64,000 nucleotides of DNA from Callorhinus ursinus (Eukaryota > Chordata > Mammalia > Carnivora > Otariidae), in the NCBI RefSeq assembly GCF_003265705.1, contig NW_020312902.1, forward strand, positions 9,630,500-9,694,499. Reading direction: 5' to 3'. The position numbers and the translations under genes are program-made. Below, in pieces: positions 55,925-64,000 of this stretch (within the stretch, counting starts at the first letter, position 1; each line of letters begins with the position of its first letter). Below the pieces are notes generated by a model, which saw only the letters and a program-made list of their open reading frames with translations, searched no databases and had not been told where the DNA came from.

Positions 55925-57509
55925 ATTTATCTTTTATTTTTTATTGATGTATTGTTGACACACAATGTTACATTAGTTTCAGGTGTACAACATAGTGATT
56001 CAACAATTCTAAACATTATGCTATGCTCACCACAAATGTAGCTACCATCTGTCACCATACAATGCTATTACAATACCACTGACTACATCCCCTATGTTAT
56101 TCCTTTTATCCATGACTTATTCATTCCTTTAACTGGAAAATGCACTTTCAACCCATTTTGCCCATCTCTCCACCCACCTCCCCTCTGGCAACCTCCTCTC
56201 TGTGTTTATAGGTATGTTTCTGCTTTTTTGTTTTTTGTTTGTTTGTTTTTAGATTGCACATAAGTGAAATCATATGGTATTTGTCTTTGTCTGACTTATT
56301 TCACTCTCTAAGTCCATCCATGTTGCTGCAGATGTCAAGATCACATCTTTTCTCATGGCTGAATAACAGTTTATTATAATATATACCATGTCTTCTTTAT
56401 TCATTTATCTATCAATGGACATGGGTTATTTCTATATCTTGGCTATTGTAAATAATGCTGCAATAAACATAAAATAAAACCCATATCTTTTTGAATTAGT
56501 GTTTTTGTTTTCTTTGGGTAAATATCCCCTAATGGAATTACTGAATTATATGGCATTTCTAACTTTTTTGAAGAATCTCCATACTGTTTTTCACAGTGGC
56601 TATACCAATTTACATTCCCACCAACAGTGTGTGAGGGTTCCTTTTTCTCTACATCCTCACCAACACTTGTTATTTCTTGTCTTTTGATGCTAGATATTCT
56701 TATATGGGTAACATGATATCTCATTGTGGTTTTGATTTGCATTTCCCTGATGATTAGTGATATGGAGCATTTTTTTCTTCTGTTTGTAGGACATCAGTAT
56801 GTCTTCTTTGGAAAAATGTCTATTCAGGTCCTCCACCCATTTTTAAATTGTTGTTGTTTTTGTGTGTGTGTTGAGTTGTATAAGTTCTTTATATATTTTT
56901 GATATTAACCTGTTATTGGAAATATCATTTGCAAATATCTCCAATTTAGTATGTTGCTTTCTCATTTTGTTGATGGCTTTTGCTGTGCAAAAGCTTTATA
57001 TTTTGGTGTAATCCCAATAGTTTATTTTTGCTTTCATTACCCTTGCCCAAGGAGACATATCTAGAAAAATATTTCTAAGGCCAATGTCAAAGAGATTGCT
57101 GACTATATTTTCTTTCAGAGTTGTTTTTTGTTTGTTGTTTTTAACTTCAGGTCTCACATTTAGGTTATTAATCCATTTTGAGTTATTTTTGTATGTGGTG
57201 TAAGAAAGTGGTCCAGTTTCATTCTTTTGCATGTAGCTGTCCAATTTTCCCAGCACGATTTGTTTCCTTGTATATGCCTGACTCCATTGTCATAGATTAA
57301 TTGACCATTTAAGTGTGGATTTATTTCTGGGCTCTTTATTTTGATCTATTGATCTATGTGTCTATTTTTATGCCAGAACCATATTATTTTAATTATTATA
57401 GCTTTGTAGTGTATTTTGAAATCTAGAATTTTGATACCTCCAGATTTGTTCTTTCTCAAGATTGCTTTGGCTGTTTCAGGGTCTTTGTGGTTCTATACAA
57501 ATTTTAGAA

Positions 57510-57512
<3 letters not shown>
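55925..57512 (-). mobile_element. older L1, 3' UTR and 3' half of ORF2
   Basis: A second minus-strand L1 starts with its own 3' UTR ('ttattgatgtattgttgacacacaatgttacattagtttcagg', 'catctgtcaccatacaatgctattac') and runs through ORF2 to the codons for a decayed [23 protein letters not shown] at about 57460-57380. Open pieces at 56742-56443 and 57256-56996 (minus) encode parts of it ('MQIKTTMRYHVTHIRIS', '[36 protein letters not shown]'). Frameshifts and stops throughout. Confidence 0.9.
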
Positions 57513-57513
<1 letters not shown>

Positions 57514-57552
<39 letters not shown>

Positions 57553-57565
57553 ATATATATATATT
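57514..57565. repeat. (TG)n / (TA)n microsatellite
   Basis: (TG)n of about 18 units followed by ACATATATATATAT. It sits where the A-rich tail of the adjoining minus-strand SINE would be, so it may have grown from that tail. Confidence 0.95.
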
Positions 57566-57750
57566 GAGACAGACAGCACATGCATGAAGGGAGGCGGTAC
57601 AGAGTGAGAGGGAGAGAGAGAATCTTAAGCAGGCTCCACACCCATCACAAAGCCTGATGCAGGGCTCTATCTCATGACCCTGAGATCATGACCTGAGTTG
57701 AAATCAAGATTCAGATACTCAACCAACTGAGCCACCCAGGCACTCCTCCA
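57566..57750 (-). mobile_element. older, diverged CAN-SINE
   Basis: Minus orientation: GA-rich body, 'cctgatgcagggctctatctcatgaccctgagatcatgacctgagttgaaatcaag' and head complement AACTGAGCCACCCAGGCACTCC. More diverged from the other six copies, with indels in the body, so an older subfamily. No clean duplication. Confidence 0.88.
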
Positions 57751-57754
57751 TTAT

Positions 57755-58438
57755 AATATTATTGAGAGTTATGTACTTATTGCCATTTTTTACTTGTTTT
57801 ATGGCTGTTTTTGGTGTTCTCTGTTTCTTCTTTTGTTCTCTTTTCTCATGGTTTGCTAGCTATCTTTAGTGACATACTTGGGTTTCTTTCTCTTTATTTT
57901 TTGCACTAATATAAATGATAAAAATACTACATAAAAACACAAAAAAACACTAATAAAAAATACCCATGTATTTTTTGCCCTAATATTATTACTGGTTTTT
58001 GATTTGTGGTTACCATTAGGTTTATATATGACATCTTATGCATATAGCAGTCTATATTAAGTCAATGTTCACTTAAGTTTGAACCCATTCTAAAGCACTA
58101 AAGTTTTACTCCTCTCCTCCAACGTTTTAGGTATATGGTATCATACTTTACATTCTTTTATTTTGTGAATCCCTTGACGGATTTTTAAAGATATATTTAA
58201 GTGTACTGGTTTTGTGCTTCCTACTTTTTTTAGTCCGTCCTTTCTTTTCCACACAAACAATTCTCTTTAACATTTCTTGTAAGGCTGGCTTAGTGGTCAT
58301 GAATTCCTTAAACTTTTGTTTGTTTGGAAGACTCTTTATCTCTCACTCTATGAGAATGATAGCCTTGCTGGATAGAGTATTCTTGGTTGTGGATTTTTTT
58401 TCTTTCAGGACTTTGAATATATCATGCTATTCCCTTCC
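57755..58438 (-). mobile_element. ancient L1M-type 5'-side region, copy 1
   Basis: Contains 'ttgatttgtggttaccattaggtttatatatgacatcttatgcatatagcagtctatattaag' and 'catttcttgtaaggctggcttagtggtcatgaattccttaaacttttgtttgtttggaagactctttatctctc', shared as a homologous block with 59075-59310. Attribution to an old L1 upstream region in minus orientation is inference. Confidence 0.5.
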
Positions 58439-58439
58439 C

Positions 58440-58985
58440 TAGGATTTTCTATGTACAACATAATTTCATCTGCATGTGACAGTGATGGTTTTGCTTTTCC
58501 TTACCAATATGGATGACTTTTATTCCTTTTTCTTGTCCGATTGTTGTGGCTAGGACTTCCAGTACTATGTTAATGGAAGTGGCAAGAGTGGACATCCTTA
58601 TCTTGTTCTTGATCTTAGAGGAAAAGCTCTCAATTTTTCACTACTGAGTATAATGTTACCTGTGGGTTTGCCATATAGGCCTTTATTATGTTAAGCTATG
58701 TTCTCTCTACACACACTTTGTTGAGAGTTTTTATCATGAACAAATGTTGAAATTTATCAAATGCTTTTTCTACATCTATTGAGAAGATCCTATGATTTTT
58801 ATCTTTCATTTTGTTCTGTGGTGTTTCATGTTGTTTGATTTGTGAATGTTGAACCATCCTTGCTTGCATCCCTAGAATAACTCTCACTTGATCATGGTGA
58901 GTGATCCTTCTAAGGTATTGTGGAATGTGGTTTGCTAATATTTTGTTGAGGATTTTTACAACTATGTTCATCAAGTCTTTTAACT
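58440..58985 (-). mobile_element. older L1 ORF2 reverse-transcriptase fragment
   Basis: Minus orientation. A 92-codon open piece (58974-58696) reads [20 protein letters not shown], then an RT-domain segment with [23 protein letters not shown], the conserved early RT motif. The part at 58440-58640 (plus-strand 'catctgcatgtgacagtgatgg', 'ggacatccttatcttgttcttgatcttagagg') corresponds to the region around FADD but is decayed. It lies between two copies of another old L1-derived block. Confidence 0.9.
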
Positions 58986-59310
58986 TTATGCTATGGTTAG
59001 AGTTTAATATACTGTTCTAAAATAGAATTACAGTATTCTAATTCTATTTATCACTTTAATCAGAATTTTGTATACTTTTGCCTTTTCAACATGAAGAGCT
59101 CCTTTTGACATTTCTTATAAGGCAGGCCTAGGGGTGGTGAACTCCCTCAGCTTTTGTTTGCCTGGGAAAGCCTTTATTTCTCCTTCATATCTGAAGGATA
59201 CTTGGCTAGATTGATTATTCTTGGCTGACAGTTTTCTTCTTTCAATAGTTTGAATATGTCCTTCAACTCTCTTCTGGCCTGTAGAATTGCTAGGGAGAAA
59301 TCTGCTTATA
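58986..59310 (-). mobile_element. ancient L1M-type 5'-side region, copy 2
   Basis: 'ttttcaacatgaagagctccttttgacatttcttataaggcaggcctaggggtggtgaactccctcagcttttgtttgcctgggaaagcctttatttctccttcatatctgaagg' is a second, independently diverged copy of the block seen at 58230-58440. Confidence 0.5.
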
Positions 59311-59580
59311 GATTACTTCCTTCCTCCCACCCCCAGGTCATCATGGTCTCTCCTTAAAGAGAGCAACTCCAGCTGTAAAATTTGTGCCCAGGCAAATCAC
59401 CCACTCACTGCCTTCACCCTCCACCTCTGCCAGAAATCCTGTGCTTGCCCACTGCTGGACCTGTTGTCACCTTCTTTTCTGCCACCATATGTTGCTAACT
59501 TCCCTTGCTCTGCTGTCTCCTCCAAAGCCCAACCTACCCACTTTAAAGTACACAGATGAACAGATCTCTTGAGTATTCTG
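59311..59580. other. unassigned GC-richer stretch
   Basis: About 270 bp with noticeably higher C/G content than its surroundings ('ccacccccaggtcatcatgg', 'cctctgccagaaatcctgtgcttgcccactgctgg'). Overlapping open frames exist on both strands (plus 59287-59559; minus 59672-59397), none with a recognised domain. It could be a decayed repeat, a retrocopy fragment or an exon-like relic. I cannot decide. Confidence 0.35.
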
Positions 59581-61534
59581 GTACACTGTGCAAAGGTGTT
59601 CTTTCTTTTTTTCAGTTCTGGATGTTCAATTAATTGTAAATCAAAGGAAAGAGGAAAAAAGGAACAATTCATGCCACCGTGATGCTGACATCACCTGTGT
59701 AAGACTGGGAGGATGGCATTCTTCAAAGAGGAGACAACTTAAGCATAGTCATGGCAACATTAAATAGAAGTGCATGTGATATGAATTGCATAAAGGTGGT
59801 GTGACTCTTTCTAATATCATGCAAGAACAAGCTCAGTGGCAGAGCTTGCTTTCAAGTTCAACATTCTTTCCATATCTTCATTGTTGATTTTAGGTATCCA
59901 GGTTCTGATTAACGCATTGCTTCAAGCTTCTTATGTGAAATGCTGCCTGAATTAATTGCCCTCCTAGTAGGTGATCAGAGCAAATAATCATCTTTATTTT
60001 ATATTTGCAGCCACATTTTTTTTGTTTATTTGTTTTGTTTTATTTTTTGTGGGGGGGAGGACATTTATCAACACTGGCAAATTAAAACAGTTATGATCAT
60101 GGTAATAACACCAGTTGAGTAATCAAATGCAATTGAAAAGTAAATGCACCAATTTAGGCTGGATTTGAGCTATTACAATGTGCTTTTATGTTTAATTTTC
60201 TTTGTCTTTCCCTGGATACCACGATGGACTGAGCTCTGCAAGTTTGTTGTTTTGGCGAATTTTCTTCCAACCATCCCCATCCCTGTATTTGAAATATGAG
60301 AACAATTCACTTAATGTAAACTGATTATAAACAAATTATGCTAGGCTTCAGGTAATGAAGGTTACACAAATATAATTGCATTTGAACTATTATCACTGGC
60401 AGGGCTATATTAGACTAGCGTGAGTAGATGTGAAGTAGACTTAAACAGCATTTAACAAAGAAAATCTGTCCTTTTGTATACTTCCTGTAGTCTTGCTGAA
60501 TATGATAGTATATTGCAAAGTGTGGATATTTCTATTTGGGTGCTCTATAAATTCTCATAATATTAGTTGAACATAGTATCTGCTAAAATTTTGGGTTTTC
60601 TATACAGAAAAAGCACAATGTGCTTATAAGTGGGAATTCTAAGATACATTGGAGATATATTTGCATATTGAAGACATTGCTTTTATCTACATTGTATACT
60701 TACTTGTGGTAGTTTGGGACTGAAGAACAGAGTGTGACTTGCTGTAGGTAGAGACCTCCTAGGTTACTCTGTAGGTATCATCAATTTTGGAGACCAGCCT
60801 ATCCTCCCTCCAACAGTAATTGATTTTAATGTGTAATCATATTACATATGATCAAACCAGGGATGGCACCTGGTCCTGTGACAATTTATACCAATAAATA
60901 GGGACTCAACACCTCCTTTTTGGGATTTATTGTTCTGTATAGAAAATAAAAAGTACAATCTTTCCACCTTTGTTTTCCACTCAAGACCTAATAGATATTT
61001 CAAAGTAAGCATAATGCAGTAACTAACTTTGTATCCAACCACTTTACATATTAAAGATATACAACCTGAGGCAATTAGAATAACAGTTTTACAAACTTAA
61101 GAATTTGTATATTGAATTTGTTTGTATATAATTGCTAAAAGTATTGGGATGGTCTTAGCTAAAGCTATTCAAACCCCATGGACTTTGAGCAAAAGGTATG
61201 TTCCCTGATGAAACCTCCCTGTGGATGGAAAAGATGTTCTATTTTAGATTTCCCACCCTATAGATTCTTGATATAAATAACAAGGTGAATCAATTATACA
61301 TTGTCCACAAATGTGTCCTCAGATTCTCTAGTCTCACCCACTTTAAGCAAGTTTTTTCCTCCTGTCTGTAAACTAACAGGGATAAAATAATAATTGAAGT
61401 TTGAATATTGGGCATTTAATTTTTCTAGAAGATTCTCCAGAATAAAAACAACTTTGTCCCTGGGCAAATGGATAATGAACCAACAAATTAACCCTTAAGT
61501 CTAAAGTTAGCGGAGATGGAAACCAAAAACAATG
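59581..61534. other. unassigned intergenic sequence
   Basis: About 2 kb, AT-rich, with TTTG/TTTGTTTT and G7 at 60021-60058. No gene or repeat family recognised. Confidence 0.35.
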
Positions 61535-61748
61535 ATTATTATCTATGTATGTTATTATGTACCTGGCACCAAGCTCAGCATCTTACAAACATAAACTTAT
61601 TTGATTTTCACAATGACCCTATACATAGTTATTACTATTATTCCGATTTTATAGATGAAATCGAAGCTTATACATGTTATTCAAGAACTCACTTGCTCAA
61701 GAAAGTGATAGATGCAAATGTGGCAACCTCAAAATCCATATTCTGAAC
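61535..61748 (+). mobile_element. MIR SINE
   Basis: Plus orientation: 'atgttattatgtacctggcaccaagctcagcatcttacaaacataaacttatttgattttcacaatgaccctatacatagttattactattattccgattttatagatgaaatcg', then 'tcaagaactcacttgctcaagaaagtgatagatgc'. Good MIR order, adjacent to the hAT element. Confidence 0.83.
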
Positions 61749-62018
61749 CAGGGGTCTACAAACTAGATTGAGGGCAAAATTTGGCCCACTATCTGTTTTT
61801 GTATAACCTGTGAGGTATTTTTAAATGGTTAAACAAAATCAAGGAAGAAGAATATTTCCTGATCCATTAAAATTATGCTAAATTCAGATGTAAATATTTA
61901 TAAATAGAATGTCATTGCAGTACAGCTATGGTCATTATGTAATGTCCATGTCTGTTTTTCTGCTATAATGACAGAGTTGAGTAATTGTAACAGAGACCAT
62001 ATGTGGTGTTCCCATCAT

Positions 62019-62208
62019 TTTTTTGTTTGTTTATTTTTAACTGATGTATAGTTGATACATGATGTTACATTAGTTTCAGATGTACACCTTAGTGACTCAA
62101 CAACTCTATATGTTATGTTATACTCACAATTAGTCACAATCCATCACCATACAACACTATTAGGATATCATTAACTGGATTCCCTATGTTGTTTCTTTCA
62201 TCCTCAGC
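62019..62208 (-). mobile_element. older L1 3' end nested in the hAT element
   Basis: Minus-strand 3' UTR: 'tttttaactgatgtatagttgatacatgatgttacattagtttcagatgtacacc', '...aatccatcaccatacaacactattaggatatc'. Flanks GTTCCCATCAT (62008-62018) and GTTCTCATCAC (62209-62219) look like a target-site duplication with two mismatches. Same family as the 3' UTR at 55935-56120. Confidence 0.8.
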
Positions 62209-62389
62209 GTTCTCATCACTTTGCACTGCTGTTTTGCACACTACAATTTGGAGTGAAGCAGTTATAACTTAACAATATTTTGGTGCCTCAAATATTGCAC
62301 TCAAACGTGGCATACTGTATCAAGATATTTTATTTATATTTTTATTATTAGTGCATATTCACAATGTCAAAATAACAAGAAAAGGAAGA

Positions 62390-62496
62390 AAAAAATAATG
62401 TGGTTTAAAAGCACACAAGAGTGAGGATTATTTTGCTGTTGAATTAGATGTCAAAGTGTTGTGTTTTCAATGCAATGACATTATAGCTATTCTAAA
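62390..62496 (+). pseudogene. hAT transposase remnant, N-terminal zinc-finger part
   Basis: Plus-strand reading ending at the gap gives GLKAHKSEDYFAVELDVKVL followed by CFQCNDIIAIL. The order (K/R-rich, W/H...YF.VE......LCxxC...IAxL) is what precedes the BED-type zinc finger of Charlie-group hAT transposases and their domesticated relatives, with the CxxC pair kept. The next residues fall in the L1/gap and reappear at 63631. Short and flanked by stops upstream, so a fossil. Confidence 0.55.
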
Positions 62497-62596
62497 NNNN
62501 NNNNNNNNNNNNNNNNNNNNNNNNNNNNNNNNNNNNNNNNNNNNNNNNNNNNNNNNNNNNNNNNNNNNNNNNNNNNNNNNNNNNNNNNNNNNNNNN
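62497..62596. other. assembly gap (100 N)
   Basis: Exactly 100 N, a conventional placeholder length for a gap of unknown size. It falls at the left edge of a young inverted L1 inside the hAT element, so it probably hides the L1 left end, its target-site duplication and perhaps more L1. Open frames spanning the N run are meaningless. Confidence 0.99.
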
Positions 62597-62956
62597 TTTT
62601 GGTTAGATTTATTCCTAGGTATCTTATGGTTTTGGGTGCAATTGTAAATGGGATCGACTCCTTAATTTCTCCTTCTTCTGTCTTGTTGTTGGTGTATGGA
62701 AATGCCACTGATTTCTGTGCATTGATTTTATATCCTGCCACTTTACTGAATTCCTGTATGAGTTCTAGCAGTTTTGGGGTGGAGTCTCTTGGGTTTTCCA
62801 CATAAAGTATCATATCATCTGCAAAGAGTGAGAGTTTGACTTGTTCTTTGCCGATTCTTTGTTGTCTGATTGCTGTGGCTAGGACTTCTAGTACTCTGTT
62901 GAATAACAGTGGTGATAGTGGACATCCCTGCCATGTTCCTGACCTTAGAGGGAAAG
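62597..62956 (-). mobile_element. inverted 5' segment of a young L1 (ORF2 reverse-transcriptase region)
   Basis: Minus-strand reading contains the RT region with [27 protein letters not shown] (catalytic FADD) and YLGINLTK just before the gap, nearly identical to the copy at 14743-15010. The segment is head-to-head with the plus-strand remainder of the element from 62951. Confidence 0.93.
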
Positions 62957-63002
62957 AGCCAAGATGTCCATCGACAGATGAATGGATAAAGAAGATATGG
63001 TG

Positions 63003-63031
63003 TATATATATATATACACACACACACACAC
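63003..63031. repeat. (TA)n(CA)n microsatellite in young L1
   Basis: TATATATATATATA followed by CACACACACACACACA within the ORF2 end of the L1. Other copies here have only TATATATACACAATGG at this point, so it expanded after or during insertion. Confidence 0.9.
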
Positions 63032-63452
63032 AATGGGCTATTATGCAGTCATCAAAAGGAATGAAATCTAGCTATTTGCGATGACGTGGATGGAACTGGG
63101 TATTATGCTAAGTGAAATAAGTCAATCAGCGAAAGACATGTATCTTATGATCTCACTGATATGAGGAATTCTTAATCTCAGGAAACAAACTGAGGGTTGC
63201 TGGAGTGGGGGGGTGGGAGGGATAGGGTGGCTGGGTGATAGACATGGGGGAGGGTATGTGCTATGGTGAGCGCTGTGAATTGTGTAATACTGTTGAATCT
63301 CAAACCTGTACCTCTGAAACAAATAATACATTATATGTTAAAAAGAAAGAAGACAGTATGAAGGGAAAAATGAAAGGGAGGAACTTGGAGGGGGAGATGA
63401 ACCATGGGAGACTATGGACTCTGAGAAACAAACTGAGGGTTCTAAAGGGGAA

Positions 63453-63471
63453 GGGGGGGGGGGGGGGGGGG
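63453..63471 (+). repeat. G19 homopolymer in L1 3' UTR
   Basis: Nineteen consecutive G in the polypurine part of the L1 3' UTR, where sister copies have GGGGAGGGGTGTGGGGGGAT-type G-rich sequence. A strong G-quadruplex candidate. It could also be partly a sequencing or assembly artefact. Confidence 0.85.
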
Positions 63472-63630
63472 CTAGCCTGGTGATGGGTATTAAAGAGGGC
63501 ATGTACTGAATGGAGCATTGGGTGTTATATGCAAACAATGAATCATGGAACACTACATCAAAAACTAATGATGTAATGTATGGTGATTAACGTAACATAA
63601 TAAAATAAGATTAAAAAAATAAAATAAAAT

Positions 63631-64000
63631 AATACAATATACATTGACATTACCAAACTAGGTACTCATCATACATCTACTGACAGTAAAACAATGTTTA
63701 GAATAATTAGAACATTTAAAGCAGAATATCCCATTATATCATAATTTCTTCAAAAAAATTTAAAAAATGACATGGCAACTCAAGTGTCTGAGTGACTCAT
63801 TTGTTAGCCAAACAAAGAACACATTTTACCAATGGTGACTTAACTAAATCATGTTTGATTGCAAAAGCAAAAGAAACGTGTTCAGAGAGAACAAAATTGT
63901 TTTTTGTGAAAGAAATATTAAAGAGTTGTGAACATTAGGAGCAATATCAGTAGCCAATTAAAAGTAACCTGGATGATTTTGACTTGTTTTTCTTAACTCT
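63631..64000 (+). pseudogene. hAT transposase remnant, continuation after the L1
   Basis: The first codons after the L1 tail read YNIH, stop, HYQTRY, which is where the transposase should resume after '..IAxLK' (a YN..RHY.T.H-type zinc-finger second half). Further on, HLLAKQRTHFTNGDLTKSCL (about 63800-63860) follows the conserved 'IAK..KPFT.GE..K.C' block of hAT transposases. Stops and frameshifts show it is dead. Continues past the window end. Confidence 0.55.

Larger units (their letters stand above)
62951..63630 (+). mobile_element. young L1 end of ORF2 and 3' UTR, partner of the inverted segment
   Basis: Starts in the ORF2 codons [16 protein letters not shown], has a (TA)n/(CA)n expansion at 63003-63031, and continues through the two-module 3' UTR, including a run of 19 G (63453-63471), to the terminal AACGTAACATAATAAAATAAG and A-rich tail at about 63630. 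Bases GGAAAG at 62951-62956 fit both segments, so the junction has about 6 bp of microhomology. Confidence 0.94.
61749..64000 (+). mobile_element. hAT/Charlie-like DNA transposon, decayed, interrupted by two L1s and an N gap
   Basis: Left terminus CAGGGGTCTACAAACT at 61749 matches the Charlie-group terminal repeat. Inside are typical blocks ('aaaatttggcccactatctgtttttgtataacctgtgagg', '...gacagagttgagtaattgtaacagagaccatatgtgg'), then remnants of a transposase gene at about 62390-62496 and 63631-64000. Insertions within it: a minus-strand L1 piece (62019-62208) and a young 5'-inverted L1 (gap to about 63630). The right end lies outside the window. Confidence 0.65.

Noticed and set aside
59287..59672. 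Overlapping 90-codon frames on both strands as a gene
   Set aside because: No recognisable protein, and both strands are open to the same degree, which points to composition and not coding.
62487..63029. 180-codon minus-strand open frame with RT motifs spanning the N run
   Set aside because: It crosses the 100 N and the inversion joint, so it is a chimera of untranslated gap and two L1 segments. Only the 62597-62956 part is real L1 sequence.

Overview
This 64 kb window is AT-rich mammalian nuclear DNA with no protein-coding host gene, exon, CpG island, tRNA/rRNA gene or bacterial feature that I can support. Two repeat families point to a carnivore: tRNA-derived CAN-SINEs (start GGGGCRCCTGGGTGGCTCAG, end AATAAATAAATAAAATCTT plus A-tail) and a young L1 lineage whose 3' end reads AATGATGTAATGTATGGTGA followed by TTAACATAACATAATAAA. 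From memory this L1 tail is typical of arctoid caniforms (bears, seals, mustelids, panda), so I favour Arctoidea with moderate confidence; species cannot be read from the sequence. A run of exactly 100 N (62497-62596) marks a scaffold gap. Layout. 1-4.2 kb: MIR, a long CCTT tract, a young L1 3' end on the minus strand (1606-2573), a complete solo retroviral LTR with perfect 6-bp target-site duplications (2793-3276) and an older MaLR-type LTR. 4.5-6.4 kb: an older L1 with an inverted 5' part. 6.4-14.7 kb: mostly unassigned sequence with scattered MIR, L2, MER5A-like and MaLR-like relics. 14.7-17 kb: a 2.2 kb young 5'-truncated L1 with an 18-bp target-site duplication. 17-25 kb: sparse old repeats and a (CA)n tract. 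25-33.1 kb: ancient L1, CAN-SINEs (one nested in an older L1 3' UTR) and a young minus-strand L1 with a doubled terminus. 33-42 kb: MIR/L2 relics, a composite 1.06 kb insertion best read as an L1 3' transduction ending in a CAN-SINE tail (37078-38137), and two very young-looking CAN-SINEs. 42-48 kb: largely unassigned. 48-62 kb: layered ancient L1 fragments, a MaLR-type LTR, hAT-type DNA transposon relics and microsatellites. 61.7-64 kb: a decayed hAT/Charlie-like element with recognisable transposase remnants, split by an older L1 piece and by a young 5'-inverted L1 whose left end lies in the N gap. There is no gene network to describe. What the window records is a nested history: ancient MIR/L2/hAT, then mammalian L1M and MaLR LTRs, then a class II-type solo LTR, then young L1s and CAN-SINEs. 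The most informative items are the L1 3' transduction that appears to use a CAN-SINE polyadenylation signal, the two L1 5' inversions, the tandem-module structure of the young L1 3' UTR, the solo LTR, and the transposase fossil whose reading can be followed across the L1 and the gap. Family names come from recognition by eye; borders without target-site duplications are approximate.
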